Below are positions 8,082 to 16,155 of a DNA stretch of 64,000 nucleotides, piece after piece. Made by a program: the position numbers and the translations under genes. The DNA is taken from NCBI RefSeq assembly GCF_009769385.1, contig NZ_VKAB01000015.1, positions 124,001-188,000 on the forward strand, in the 5' to 3' direction. Every line of letters begins with the position of its first letter. The stretch's first letter is position 1. Origin of the DNA: Saccharothrix deserti. GTDB taxonomy: Bacteria; Actinomycetota; Actinomycetes; Mycobacteriales; Pseudonocardiaceae. A model generated the notes under the pieces. The model saw only the letters and a program-made list of their open reading frames with translations, was not told the DNA's origin and did not search any database.

Positions 8082-9419
8082 TTACTGCGGCGTTTCCCCG
8101 ATCACCGGCGGCGCGACGAGCCGGTCGTCGCCGAACACGTCGTTCGTCTCGACCAGGTAGTCGGCTGCCTTGTGCTCGATGTCGTCCTCGCCCTGACCGC
8201 CCTGCGCGCCGGCCGCACCACCGGCCATGCCCGCGCCGCCCGCACCCGGACGGCCGGCGGCACCAGGACCACCGGCGCCGGGACCGAAGCCGCCGACACC
8301 GGACGCGCCACCCCGACCGGGGAGACCGGCCGCGTGGCTACCGGGCACGCCACCGGCACCGGGCATACCGCCCGAACCCGGCATGCCGGGCATACCCGGC
8401 CGCATGCCGCCGGGACCACCGGGACCACCAGGGCCGCCGGGCATACCCGGCATACCCGGCATTCCGGGCATCCGACCGGTCGGCACACCCGGACGCGGAC
8501 CACCGGGACCGGTCGGCACCCTCTGCGGAACCTGCGGGCCGCTGCCCGGAGGCTTCGGCGGGGTCCAGTTGGGCGGCGGCACCGGCGGGCCGACGGGCGG
8601 CTTGACCGGGGTGTTCACCGGCGGGTTGACCTGCGGCAGGGGCTGTGCCGGCGGCCCGCTCGGCGGAGCCCACGAGGTGCGGGTGTCACCGCCGGTCGTC
8701 GGGGGCAGCTGCGGGGGCGGCGCGGTCGGCGTGCCGGTCGTCGGCGGCGCCCACGACGTGTTCGTGGTGCCGCTGTCGCTCGGCGGCGTCCACGTCTGCG
8801 TGGCGTTGTAGTTCGCGTTCGTGTTGTTGTACCCGCCCGCGCCCGCCGGCGGCGGGGTGTCGATCACGACCTGCGGCGGCGGGACGAACTTGCCCAGCGT
8901 GTCGGCGTTCCACTCGCTGCTGGACTGGTAGTTGTTCATCACCTCGACGGCCTTGGCCTCGGCGTTGTCCTGCGCCGCTTCCTGCCGCTCGTGGTCTTCC
9001 TGCTGCTTGATGACGTGCATCATCCCGACGGGACCGGTCAGGCCGCCGAGGAGCTTGTCGCCGAAGGACGGCGCCTCGGTGGTCACCGGGACCGGCTCGG
9101 GCATCTCCTTGCGCGCGTTCGCGATGTAGTCCGCCTGCAGCTGGGCGGAGGTCTCCATCGTGCTCGAGCCCTGCTGGGCGTCCGCCGCCCACGCGGAGAG
9201 GGGCGACAATGCGGCCGTCGTCGTGTCGGCGGTCTCGCCCTCCCAGCTCGCGCCGAGCCTGCCCAGCCCTTCCTGGATCGACGTGTCGATCTCGGTCAGG
9301 GCATCGGACAGCGACTTCCAGGAGTCCTCGAGCGGCCGGGACGCGGCAACGCCCGGTCCCTCGTTGATCATGCGGTGCAGATCGGGGTGGGCATACCCGC
9401 GCCAGCGGTGGTCACCCAT
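8082..9419 (-). CDS. PPE-like type VII secretion substrate with Pro/Gly-rich tail
   Basis: A 445-residue protein. Residues 1-180 are helical with GASWEGETAD supplying a WxG turn near residue 58, matching PPE-type substrates that pair with PE-like partners. Residues about 180-420 are Pro/Gly/Thr-rich with collagen-like MPG and GPG repeats and repeated TSWAPP. The last 30 residues (EHKAADYLVE, then DVFGDDRLVAPPVIGETP) form a compact non-repetitive tail that also ends the second PPE-like protein in this window. No signal peptide is present. GAGGGGGG lies before the ATG. The neighbours are a PE-like gene upstream and an EspG gene downstream. The protein is likely exported or surface-located; its biochemical role is unknown. 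Confidence 0.8.
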   Translation of the reverse strand: MGDHRWRGYAHPDLHRMINEGPGVAASRPLEDSWKSLSDALTEIDTSIQEGLGRLGASWEGETADTTTAALSPLSAWAADAQQGSSTMETSAQLQADYIANARKEMPEPVPVTTEAPSFGDKLLGGLTGPVGMMHVIKQQEDHERQEAAQDNAEAKAVEVMNNYQSSSEWNADTLGKFVPPPQVVIDTPPPAGAGGYNNTNANYNATQTWTPPSDSGTTNTSWAPPTTGTPTAPPPQLPPTTGGDTRTSWAPPSGPPAQPLPQVNPPVNTPVKPPVGPPVPPPNWTPPKPPGSGPQVPQRVPTGPGGPRPGVPTGRMPGMPGMPGMPGGPGGPGGPGGMRPGMPGMPGSGGMPGAGGVPGSHAAGLPGRGGASGVGGFGPGAGGPGAAGRPGAGGAGMAGGAAGAQGGQGEDDIEHKAADYLVETNDVFGDDRLVAPPVIGETPQ

Positions 9420-9454
9420 CGTGCTCGCCCCCCTCAGGTGCGTAGGTCAGCAGG

Positions 9455-9847
9455 TCAGCCGTTGTGGACGCGTCCCCAGGACGCGGTGTTGTCGCCTTCG
9501 ACACGCCGGTAGTCGGCCTCGATGGCGGTGAGCTGGTCGACCACGCCCTTGAGCTGGTCGCGGTAGGCCTTGAGGGCCGTGAGGCCGGCGGAGTCGCCCG
9601 CCTCGAACGTGTCCCGGTTGAACCGGTCTGCGGTCTCCTCGCTCACCGGGTCGCCCGCCCACGGCCTCGCCTCGAGCTCGGCGACCGCCCGATCCAGCTT
9701 GGCCTGCAGTGTTTCCAGCGCGTCCGAGAACACCTTGCGCGCGGCCGGGATCGCCGAGGGCTCGACGCTCAGCTTCCGCTGCGCCCCGCTGTAGTCGGGA
9801 AGCGTCGTCGGCGTCGTTCCCCCGCCACCACCATCCGCGATGAACAC
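9455..9847 (-). CDS. PE-like small helical type VII secretion protein
   Basis: A 130-residue protein with a Gly/Thr-rich start and then helices. It aligns by eye with the protein at 44527-44979: both have a DPV/DPD...AD...N segment, then a stretch of the form Y..xL.G.V.QL..xAxxY followed by E..NAx. That makes it a plausible PE-like partner of the PPE-like protein encoded 35 bp downstream. The GTG at 9847 is favoured by GAGGAGGGG just upstream; a longer start at 9874 lacks such a site. No export signal is seen. The assignment rests on gene order and on the paralogue, not on a named PE motif. Confidence 0.65.
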   Translation of the reverse strand: MFIADGGGGGTTPTTLPDYSGAQRKLSVEPSAIPAARKVFSDALETLQAKLDRAVAELEARPWAGDPVSEETADRFNRDTFEAGDSAGLTALKAYRDQLKGVVDQLTAIEADYRRVEGDNTASWGRVHNG

Positions 9848-9979
9848 GGCACACCCCTCCTCAGTGCTGCACATACCCCAGCGTGTGCATCTGGGACGAC
9901 TTTAGCTTTGATGTATGACGCGCGTGAGCGGTTCCCTGTGCAAAGGGAGTAGTTCTACTCGTTCTTCTCGCCGATCGGG

Positions 9980-10564
9980 CTACTTGCTCATGAGGTTGGT
10001 GACCACGGCGCCCGCGATCGGCTGGACGATCTCGCACAGCTTCTTCACGTCCGTGTCACCGAGGCTGGCCGCCTGCACGTCGACGAACTGGCCGTCGGAG
10101 ACGTCGACGATGACCGAACAGGCGAGGCCGAGGGCCGTGGTCGATTCGAGCAGCACCGCGGGGAAGCCACCGACCTGCATCTTCGTGGCGTTGGGGCGGG
10201 GCGGCTCGGTGTAGGTCTCGATGCCCCTGGTGCTGTCGAGGTAGATCGCGAGGGAGAACTTGCGGTCCTCGCGGCCGATGCTGCAACCGGGCTTGCCCGG
10301 CACCTCGTCGAGCTTCGGCGGGCGGTCCAGGCCGAACTCGGTGCGCTGGGCGTCGGTCAGCAGCGTGCACGGGTCCATGCTCTCGATGTTGATCGTCTTC
10401 GGGCGCTTGGCCGGCTCGTCCGAGGTCGACGTCGGTTTGCTCGACCCGGACGTCCGGTCGGCCGACGTGGAGCCCGAACCGTCGGGGGTCGCGGATCCAT
10501 TCGTGGTCTGCGAGCAGCCCCCGAGCAGGGCCAGAGCGGCGATGAGCGGCAGGACACGACGCAT
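9980..10564 (-). CDS. DUF3558 family lipoprotein
   Basis: A 194-residue lipoprotein: MRRVLPLIAALALLGGC gives a clear signal with lipidated Cys17, then a Ser/Thr-rich linker. The domain starts at MDPCTLLTDAQRTEFGL, the typical DUF3558 opening with a conserved Cys, and contains GCSIGRED and LACSVIVDV cysteines that could pair. DUF3558 proteins are mycobacterial and pseudonocardial envelope lipoproteins of unknown function. A relative lies inside the second type VII cassette (43932-44540), suggesting that this family travels with PE/PPE-like substrates. It is the first gene of the minus-strand cassette, 132 bp before the PE-like gene. Confidence 0.82.
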   Translation of the reverse strand: MRRVLPLIAALALLGGCSQTTNGSATPDGSGSTSADRTSGSSKPTSTSDEPAKRPKTINIESMDPCTLLTDAQRTEFGLDRPPKLDEVPGKPGCSIGREDRKFSLAIYLDSTRGIETYTEPPRPNATKMQVGGFPAVLLESTTALGLACSVIVDVSDGQFVDVQAASLGDTDVKKLCEIVQPIAGAVVTNLMSK

Positions 10565-10641
10565 GAGGACCAACGTATCGGATCAACGTCACCCGTAAGA
10601 CGCATTGCCGAGGAACCCGCTTAAAGGAACCTTCTTCACGA

Positions 10642-10857
10642 ATGACCGCAGCCCCGCAGCCGGTCACCCGCACGTTCCTCAAGCTCGACGGCGGCGTGAT
10701 CGCGCGCGACGAGGTGTGGCTGAGCGGGACGAAGGTCGCCGGTGACGACCAGGTCGTCGGCGCCTACCCCACGCACGAGTTCGACGTGACTGCACTGCTG
10801 CGCGACGGCAACAACGCGCCGGCCGCCCCGCAGAGGGACCTGCTGATCAACCTCCGA
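10642..10857 (+). pseudogene. Internal fragment of a GH2 exo-glucosaminidase/mannosidase-type gene
   Basis: About 72 codons encode a piece of a glycoside hydrolase family 2 N-terminal sandwich domain: FLKLDGGVIARDEVWLSG, then VVGAYPTHEFDVTALL and QRDLLIN. In intact enzymes these segments are internal, preceded by about 100 residues and followed by several hundred. Here the preceding part is replaced by a short start and the homology stops abruptly near 10857. The remaining sequence to the GH15 start (10858-11006) shows no recognisable gene. This is a deletion remnant; whether the fragment is translated is unknown. Confidence 0.6.
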
Positions 10858-11006
10858 CCCGGTCAGGTGTCCGTGACGACGTCGCACTCGGCGGCCTCGA
10901 CCAGTGAGTCCACTGTGGACTTGTCGGCGCGGCCTGCTCGTCCTGCTGGGTGTTCGTCGAGCATGAAGTCGAGCGCGGTCAAACGCCGGTCCGTAGCCTC
11001 GGCGGT

Positions 11007-12854
11007 GTGGGAGACACTGGGCCAGGACGGATCGAGGATTACGCGCTGCTGTCGGATCTGCGGACGGCGGCGTTGGTGGGGCGGGACGGGTCGATCGACT
11101 GGCTGTGCATGCCGCGGTTCGACTCGCCGTCGTGCTTCTCCCGGCTGCTGGGCACCGAGGACGACGGGCACTGGCGGATCGCACCGACCGGCGAGGTCGT
11201 GTCGGTGCGCCGGTCCTACCGGGACGGCAGCCTCGTGCTGGAGACGGAGTTCGAGACCGTCGACGGCGTGGTGCGGCTGATCGACACGATGCCGCCGGAG
11301 CAGGACGACTGGGACGCCGACACCCGCGTGGTGCGCGTGCTGGAAGGTGTGTCCGGGCAGGTCGAGATGGAGTTCCGGTGGGTGCTGCGGTTCGCCTACG
11401 CCGACTCGGTGCCGTGGGTGCGGCGCGGTGAGCGGGACGGGCAGGAGTGCATCGTCGCGCTCGCCGGACCGTCCGCGGTGGCGTTGTACGGCGACCGGCT
11501 GCCGTACCGGGTGCCGGGCGTACGCGCGCACGAGGCCGTGTTCACCGTCTCCGCCGGTGAGCGGCTGTCGTGGGTGATGGAGTTCGCCTTCTCGCCCGAC
11601 GAGCCGCCCGCGCCGGTGGACGCGTTGGGCGAGGTGGCGCGGTCCGAGGCGTTCTGGCTGGCCTGGTCGTCGCGGATCGACTACGACGGGCCGCACGCGG
11701 AGGCCGTGCACCGGTCGCTGATCACGTTGAAGGGCCTGTCGTACGCGCCGACCGGCGGGATCGTGGCCGCGCCGACCACGTCGCTGCCGGAGACGTTCGG
11801 CGGCGAGCGCAACTGGGACTACCGGTACTGCTGGCTGCGCGACGCGACGTTCACGTTGCTGGCGTTCGACAACTTCGGCTGCACGGGTGAGGCGGCGGCG
11901 TGGCGGAGGTGGCTGCTGCGGGCCGTGGCCGGTGACCCGGCGGACCTGCAGATCATGTACGGGATCGGCGGCGAGCGGCACCTGGTCGAGTGGGAGGTCG
12001 ACTGGCTGCCGGGGTACCGGGGCGCGCGGCCGGTGCGGGTCGGGAACGCGGCCTACCGGCAGTTGCAGCTGGACGTGTACGGCGAGGTGATGGACGCGCT
12101 GCACCTGGCGCGGGAACGCGGGCTGGGTGAGACGCCGGACTCGTGGTCGATGCAGCGCGGGATGATGCGGCACCTGGAGAAGGTGTGGGAGCAGCCCGAC
12201 AAGGGGTTGTGGGAGGTCCGCGGGCCGGACCGGCACTTCACCCACTCGCGGGTGATGCTGTGGGTGGCGTTCGACCGGGCGGTGCGCGCGGTGGAGGAGT
12301 TCGACCTGCCCGGTCCGGTGGAACGGTGGCGTGAGCTGCGCTCGGCCGTGCACGAAGAGGTGCTGGCCAAGGGCTGGAACTCGTCGTTGGGCGCGTTCAC
12401 CCAGTACTACGGCGGCACCTCGCTGGACGCGGCTACGTTGCTGATCCCGGCGGTCGGTTTCCTGCCCGGTGACGATTCCCGCGTGGTCGGCACTTTGGAT
12501 GCGATATCCACGGTGCTGAAGCGCGGCGACCTGGTGGACCGGTACGAGACGTCCCACGGCGAGTCCGATGTGGACGGATTGGCCGGTGTCGAGGGAAGCT
12601 TCCTGGCGTGCTCGTTCTGGTACGTCGACGCGCTGGCGTTGGCCGGACGGCGCGAGGAGGCGGTGGCGATGTACGACCGGCTCGTGGACCTGTGCAACGA
12701 CGTGGGGTTGTTGGCCGAGGAGTACGACGCCGAGACCGGCCGGATGTGCGGCAATTTCCCGCAGGCGTTCAGCCACCTGGCGTTGGTGAACAGCGCCGCG
12801 GTGCTGTTCGGCGGCCACACCCGTGACGAGCGGCACCGGGGCGGGGCGGCGTGA
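11007..12854 (+). CDS. Glycoside hydrolase family 15 protein (glucoamylase/trehalase type)
   Basis: A 615-residue cytosolic GH15 enzyme with an N-terminal beta-sandwich domain (GRIEDYALLSDLRTAALVG, SIDWLCMPRFDSPSCF) and an (alpha/alpha)6 catalytic barrel. The barrel shows the family blocks FGGERNWDYRYCWLRDA and EGSFLACSFWYVDAL, which supply acidic catalytic-site residues. Actinobacterial members of this layout hydrolyse alpha-glucans or trehalose to glucose by inversion; sequence alone does not decide which. The GTG at 11007 puts the start just before the conserved GRIEDYAL. The end overlaps a glucose dehydrogenase gene by 4 bp, which fits release of glucose followed by its oxidation. Confidence 0.9.
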   Translation: MGDTGPGRIEDYALLSDLRTAALVGRDGSIDWLCMPRFDSPSCFSRLLGTEDDGHWRIAPTGEVVSVRRSYRDGSLVLETEFETVDGVVRLIDTMPPEQDDWDADTRVVRVLEGVSGQVEMEFRWVLRFAYADSVPWVRRGERDGQECIVALAGPSAVALYGDRLPYRVPGVRAHEAVFTVSAGERLSWVMEFAFSPDEPPAPVDALGEVARSEAFWLAWSSRIDYDGPHAEAVHRSLITLKGLSYAPTGGIVAAPTTSLPETFGGERNWDYRYCWLRDATFTLLAFDNFGCTGEAAAWRRWLLRAVAGDPADLQIMYGIGGERHLVEWEVDWLPGYRGARPVRVGNAAYRQLQLDVYGEVMDALHLARERGLGETPDSWSMQRGMMRHLEKVWEQPDKGLWEVRGPDRHFTHSRVMLWVAFDRAVRAVEEFDLPGPVERWRELRSAVHEEVLAKGWNSSLGAFTQYYGGTSLDAATLLIPAVGFLPGDDSRVVGTLDAISTVLKRGDLVDRYETSHGESDVDGLAGVEGSFLACSFWYVDALALAGRREEAVAMYDRLVDLCNDVGLLAEEYDAETGRMCGNFPQAFSHLALVNSAAVLFGGHTRDERHRGGAA

Positions 12855-13882
12855 GGGCGGCGGAGGTCGTCCCGGGCAAGCCGGAGGCGTCCCGGGTGGT
12901 TGATCGGGAGGATCCCGATCGTCCGGACGAACTGCTGGTCGAGGGCCTGCTGGTCGGCATGTGCGGCACGGACGTGGAGATCATCCGCGACGGTTTCGGC
13001 TGGTTGCCGCCGGGCCGGGACCGCATCGTGCCGTTCCACGAGTCCCTGGGCCGAGTCCTCACCGCGCCTCCGGGTTCCGGTTTCGCCGCCGGTGATCTGG
13101 TGGCCGGGGTGGTGCGCCGACCTGATCCGGAGCCGTGCCCGGCGTGCGCCGTGGACGCGTGGGACTTCTGCCGCAACGGCAAGTACACCGAGCGCGGCAT
13201 CAAGGAACTCGATGGTTACGGGATGCAACGCTGGACCGTGCCGCCGAAGTTCGCCATCAAGCTCGACCCGACACTCGGTGACGCGGGGGTCTTGACCGAG
13301 CCTGCGTCCGTGGTGGCCAAGGCGTGGGCGCAGGCGGAGGCGGTGGCTGCGCGATCCCACTTGCCGGTGCGATCGGCGTTGATCACCGGGGCCGGCCCGA
13401 TCGGCTTGTTGGCGGCGTTGCTGGGCGTGCAGCGGGGCTTGGAGGTGCACGTGGTCGACCGCGTCACGGACGGCCGCAAACCGGACCTGGTCACGACGTT
13501 GGGCGCCACCTACTACTCGGACCTCTCCAAGGTCACCGCCGATGTGGACGTGGCCATCGAGTGCACCGGCGTCGCCCAGCTGATCTGGGAGTGCGCACGT
13601 CGTGCGTCCGTCACGGTGCTGGCGGGCCTCACCGGCGACCACGACCCCGTGCCCCTGGACCCGAGCGTGTTCGACGGGATGGTCCTGGGCAACAAGACGA
13701 TCGTCGGCACGGTCAACGCGGGCCTGCCGGATTACACCGCGGCCGCCGAGGCTCTGTCCGAAGCCAGCCGCCCCTGGCTGCACGGCCTGATCACCCGCCG
13801 CGTGCCGCTGGACCGGTTCACCGATGCGCTTCAGAAGGAGGAGGACGACGTGAAGGTGGTCGTGGACCTGGTGCAGCGGTGA
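12851..13882 (+). CDS. Zinc-dependent glucose dehydrogenase-like MDR oxidoreductase
   Basis: A 343-residue medium-chain dehydrogenase. The catalytic zinc site is visible as GMCGTDVEII (Cys) and PFHESLGRV (His). A structural cysteine-containing segment PCPACAVDAWDFC is present with fewer or altered Cys compared with four-Cys lobes. The Rossmann nucleotide motif is GAGPIGLLAALLG, and the chain ends DDVKVVVDL, common in archaeal/actinobacterial glucose 1-dehydrogenases. It would oxidise glucose to gluconolactone with NAD(P)+. Translation is coupled to the GH15 gene by a GTGA overlap, strengthening the glucose assignment; another sugar or polyol cannot be excluded. Confidence 0.85.
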   Translation: MRAAEVVPGKPEASRVVDREDPDRPDELLVEGLLVGMCGTDVEIIRDGFGWLPPGRDRIVPFHESLGRVLTAPPGSGFAAGDLVAGVVRRPDPEPCPACAVDAWDFCRNGKYTERGIKELDGYGMQRWTVPPKFAIKLDPTLGDAGVLTEPASVVAKAWAQAEAVAARSHLPVRSALITGAGPIGLLAALLGVQRGLEVHVVDRVTDGRKPDLVTTLGATYYSDLSKVTADVDVAIECTGVAQLIWECARRASVTVLAGLTGDHDPVPLDPSVFDGMVLGNKTIVGTVNAGLPDYTAAAEALSEASRPWLHGLITRRVPLDRFTDALQKEEDDVKVVVDLVQR

Positions 13883-13902
13883 CGCTGCGGTCGGAAACCC
13901 GC

Positions 13903-16062
13903 CTAACGGCGGAGGAGTTCGTCGATGCTTTCCGGCTTCATCGGCTTGGCGAAGAACCAGCCCTGGCCGGTGTCGCAGCCGATGCGGTGCAGGCGCTTGG
14001 CCTGTGCGGGCGTCTCGACACCTTCGGCGGTGACGCCCAGCTGCAGTGCGTGGGCCAATTGGACCAGCGTGGAGACGATCTGGACGTCCACCGCGTCCTC
14101 TTCGTCCGCCGCGCGCAAGCCCTCCATGAACGAGCCCGCGATCTTCAGCTCGTGCACCGGAAGGTGCTTCAGGTAAGCCAGGTTCGAGTACCCGGTGCCG
14201 AAGTCGTCGATCGCGATCCGCACACCCATCTCCGACAACGCCCGCAGCGCCTCCAGCGGCTCGTCGGCGGTGCCCATGATGGCGCTCTCGGTCAGCTCCA
14301 ACTGTAGGTGGTGCGGCGGCAACGCGCACTCGTCCAGAATCCGCTTCACGTCCCGCACCAGCTCCGGGTCGCGGGACTGGCGCACGGCCAGGTTGACGCT
14401 GACGAACGGCGCCGCGTCGCCGAACTCCTCCAGCCACCGCCGCGCCTGCTCGCACGCCTTGCGCAGCACCCAGCGGCCGAGCGGGACGATCAGCCCGGTC
14501 TCCTCGGCCAGCTCGATGAACCGGTCCGGCGCCAGCCGCCCGAACTCCGGGTGCTGCCACCGCACCAAAGCCTCGACGCCGACCACGGTGCTGTCCTCCA
14601 GCCGCACCAACGGCTGGTAGTCGACGTAGAACTCGTCGCGCTCCAACGCCGCCGGCATGGTCGCGGACAGCGTGAACCGGGCGACCTCCTTGGCGTTGCG
14701 CTCCGGGTTGTACAGCGCCCACCGCGACTTGCCGTCGGCCTTCGCCCAGTACAGCGTGATGTCCGCGTCGCGCATCAGATCAGCCGCCGTGGTGCCGGAC
14801 AGCGCCCGTTCCACGATGCCGATCGATGCCGACACGGTCAGCTCGTGCCCGCCGATCCGGATCGGCGACTCCAGCTCGCGCAGCACCCGGTCGGCGACGT
14901 TGACGATGTCCTGCGTGTCCTGCGAGCCCTCCACCAGGATGACGAACTCGTCGCCGCCCATCCGGGCCACCAGCTTGCCCTCACCGGACACCGAGTGGTC
15001 CAGCCGCCGCCCGACCTCGACCAGCAGTTGGTCGCCGATGTCGTGGCCGAGGCTGTCGTTGATCACCTTGAACCCGTCCAGGTCCAGGTAGCAGAGGCCG
15101 GCGCGGTGACGGGCGCGGTTGTTGAACACGCGGCCCAGGCGTTCCAGGAACAGCGCGCGGTTCGGCAGACCGGTCAACGGGTCGTGCAACGCCTGGTAGC
15201 GCAGCCGGTTCTGCAGCAGGTGGCGGTCGGTGACGTCCTCGATCATCGCCACCTGGTACTGCGGGTCGCCGTGGTCGTCGCGCACCAGCGACAGGGTCAG
15301 GTGCGTCCACACCTGCTCGCCGTCGGCGCGGCGGAACCGCTTCTCCGCCCGGTAGTGGTCGCACTCGCCCGCGGTGAGCTGGTCGTACAGCCGCCAGACG
15401 CTGCCGCCGTCCTCCGGGTGCATCAGGTCGCGGATGTTGTACTGCCGCATCTCCTCGACGCTGAACCCCAGCATGTCCTGCAACGCCTGGTTCACGTCGA
15501 GGATGCGGCCCTCGATGTCGGCGATGCCGATGCCGATCGCGGCCTCGGTGAACATCGCGCGGAACCGCGCCTCGGACGCGCGCAACGCGGCTTCGGCCTG
15601 ATCACGGGCGTCGAGCACGGCCGCGCGGATCGCCTCCTGCTCGGCCAGCGTCCGTTCGCGCAGCGCACGCGCGTACCCGGCGGCCAACGCGCCCTGCAAC
15701 GCCGCCAGCCGTGACCGCATCAGCTCGTCGGGCTGGATGCCCAGTTCGCCCAGCAGGTCGTCGCCGAGCAGCTGCACGGTGCGGCCCAGCGTGTCGGTGC
15801 CGGTGAAGTGCGCCTCCACCAGCCGCGCGCCGATCTCGTAGCCGGGCGCGGTGCGGAACGGGCTGGCGTGCAGCGCGTGGACCAGCACCTCGGTCAACGC
15901 CTGGAGGTGTTCGGCGACCTCGGCCCTGGTCATCGGGACGTAACTGCTGCCGATCACCGCGGTGGCCCAGGTCCGCGCGAAAGACTCCGCCCCGGCCAGT
16001 ACGGCGGGGTCGAGGTTCGATCGGCCCGGTGCTGCCACCCGATGGTCAACCTGTTCCGTCAT
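13903..16062 (-). CDS. PAS-GGDEF-EAL cyclic-di-GMP protein
   Basis: A 719-residue cytosolic signalling protein: an N-terminal helical sensor region (1-165), a PAS domain (about 170-290), GGDEF (about 300-455) and EAL (about 465-719). The cyclase motif RMGGDEFVIL is intact, with no RxxD inhibitory site five residues before it. In the EAL domain, VEALVRW, ELTES, IDDFGTGYS and AEGVE are present, but the usual K-I-D motif reads LKIAGSF, so the Asp after the catalytic-site Lys is Ala. Synthesis of c-di-GMP is therefore likely; breakdown may be weakened. The ATG at 16062 follows AGGCGGAC. It converges on the glucose dehydrogenase gene. Confidence 0.9.
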   Translation of the reverse strand: MTEQVDHRVAAPGRSNLDPAVLAGAESFARTWATAVIGSSYVPMTRAEVAEHLQALTEVLVHALHASPFRTAPGYEIGARLVEAHFTGTDTLGRTVQLLGDDLLGELGIQPDELMRSRLAALQGALAAGYARALRERTLAEQEAIRAAVLDARDQAEAALRASEARFRAMFTEAAIGIGIADIEGRILDVNQALQDMLGFSVEEMRQYNIRDLMHPEDGGSVWRLYDQLTAGECDHYRAEKRFRRADGEQVWTHLTLSLVRDDHGDPQYQVAMIEDVTDRHLLQNRLRYQALHDPLTGLPNRALFLERLGRVFNNRARHRAGLCYLDLDGFKVINDSLGHDIGDQLLVEVGRRLDHSVSGEGKLVARMGGDEFVILVEGSQDTQDIVNVADRVLRELESPIRIGGHELTVSASIGIVERALSGTTAADLMRDADITLYWAKADGKSRWALYNPERNAKEVARFTLSATMPAALERDEFYVDYQPLVRLEDSTVVGVEALVRWQHPEFGRLAPDRFIELAEETGLIVPLGRWVLRKACEQARRWLEEFGDAAPFVSVNLAVRQSRDPELVRDVKRILDECALPPHHLQLELTESAIMGTADEPLEALRALSEMGVRIAIDDFGTGYSNLAYLKHLPVHELKIAGSFMEGLRAADEEDAVDVQIVSTLVQLAHALQLGVTAEGVETPAQAKRLHRIGCDTGQGWFFAKPMKPESIDELLRR

Positions 16063-16155
16063 GTCCGCCGGCCTAACGCCACAACCGAGAGGATACGGCC
16101 GGTCTCCGGCCGAGGTCGACAACAACGCCGACGCGGTCGGCGTTCCGGCCTGCCA

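Noticed and set aside
8340-8480. CRISPR-like array from regularly repeated 9-bp units
   Set aside because: The units are in frame within the PPE-like coding region and encode MPG/GPG repeats; no spacers or cas genes are present.
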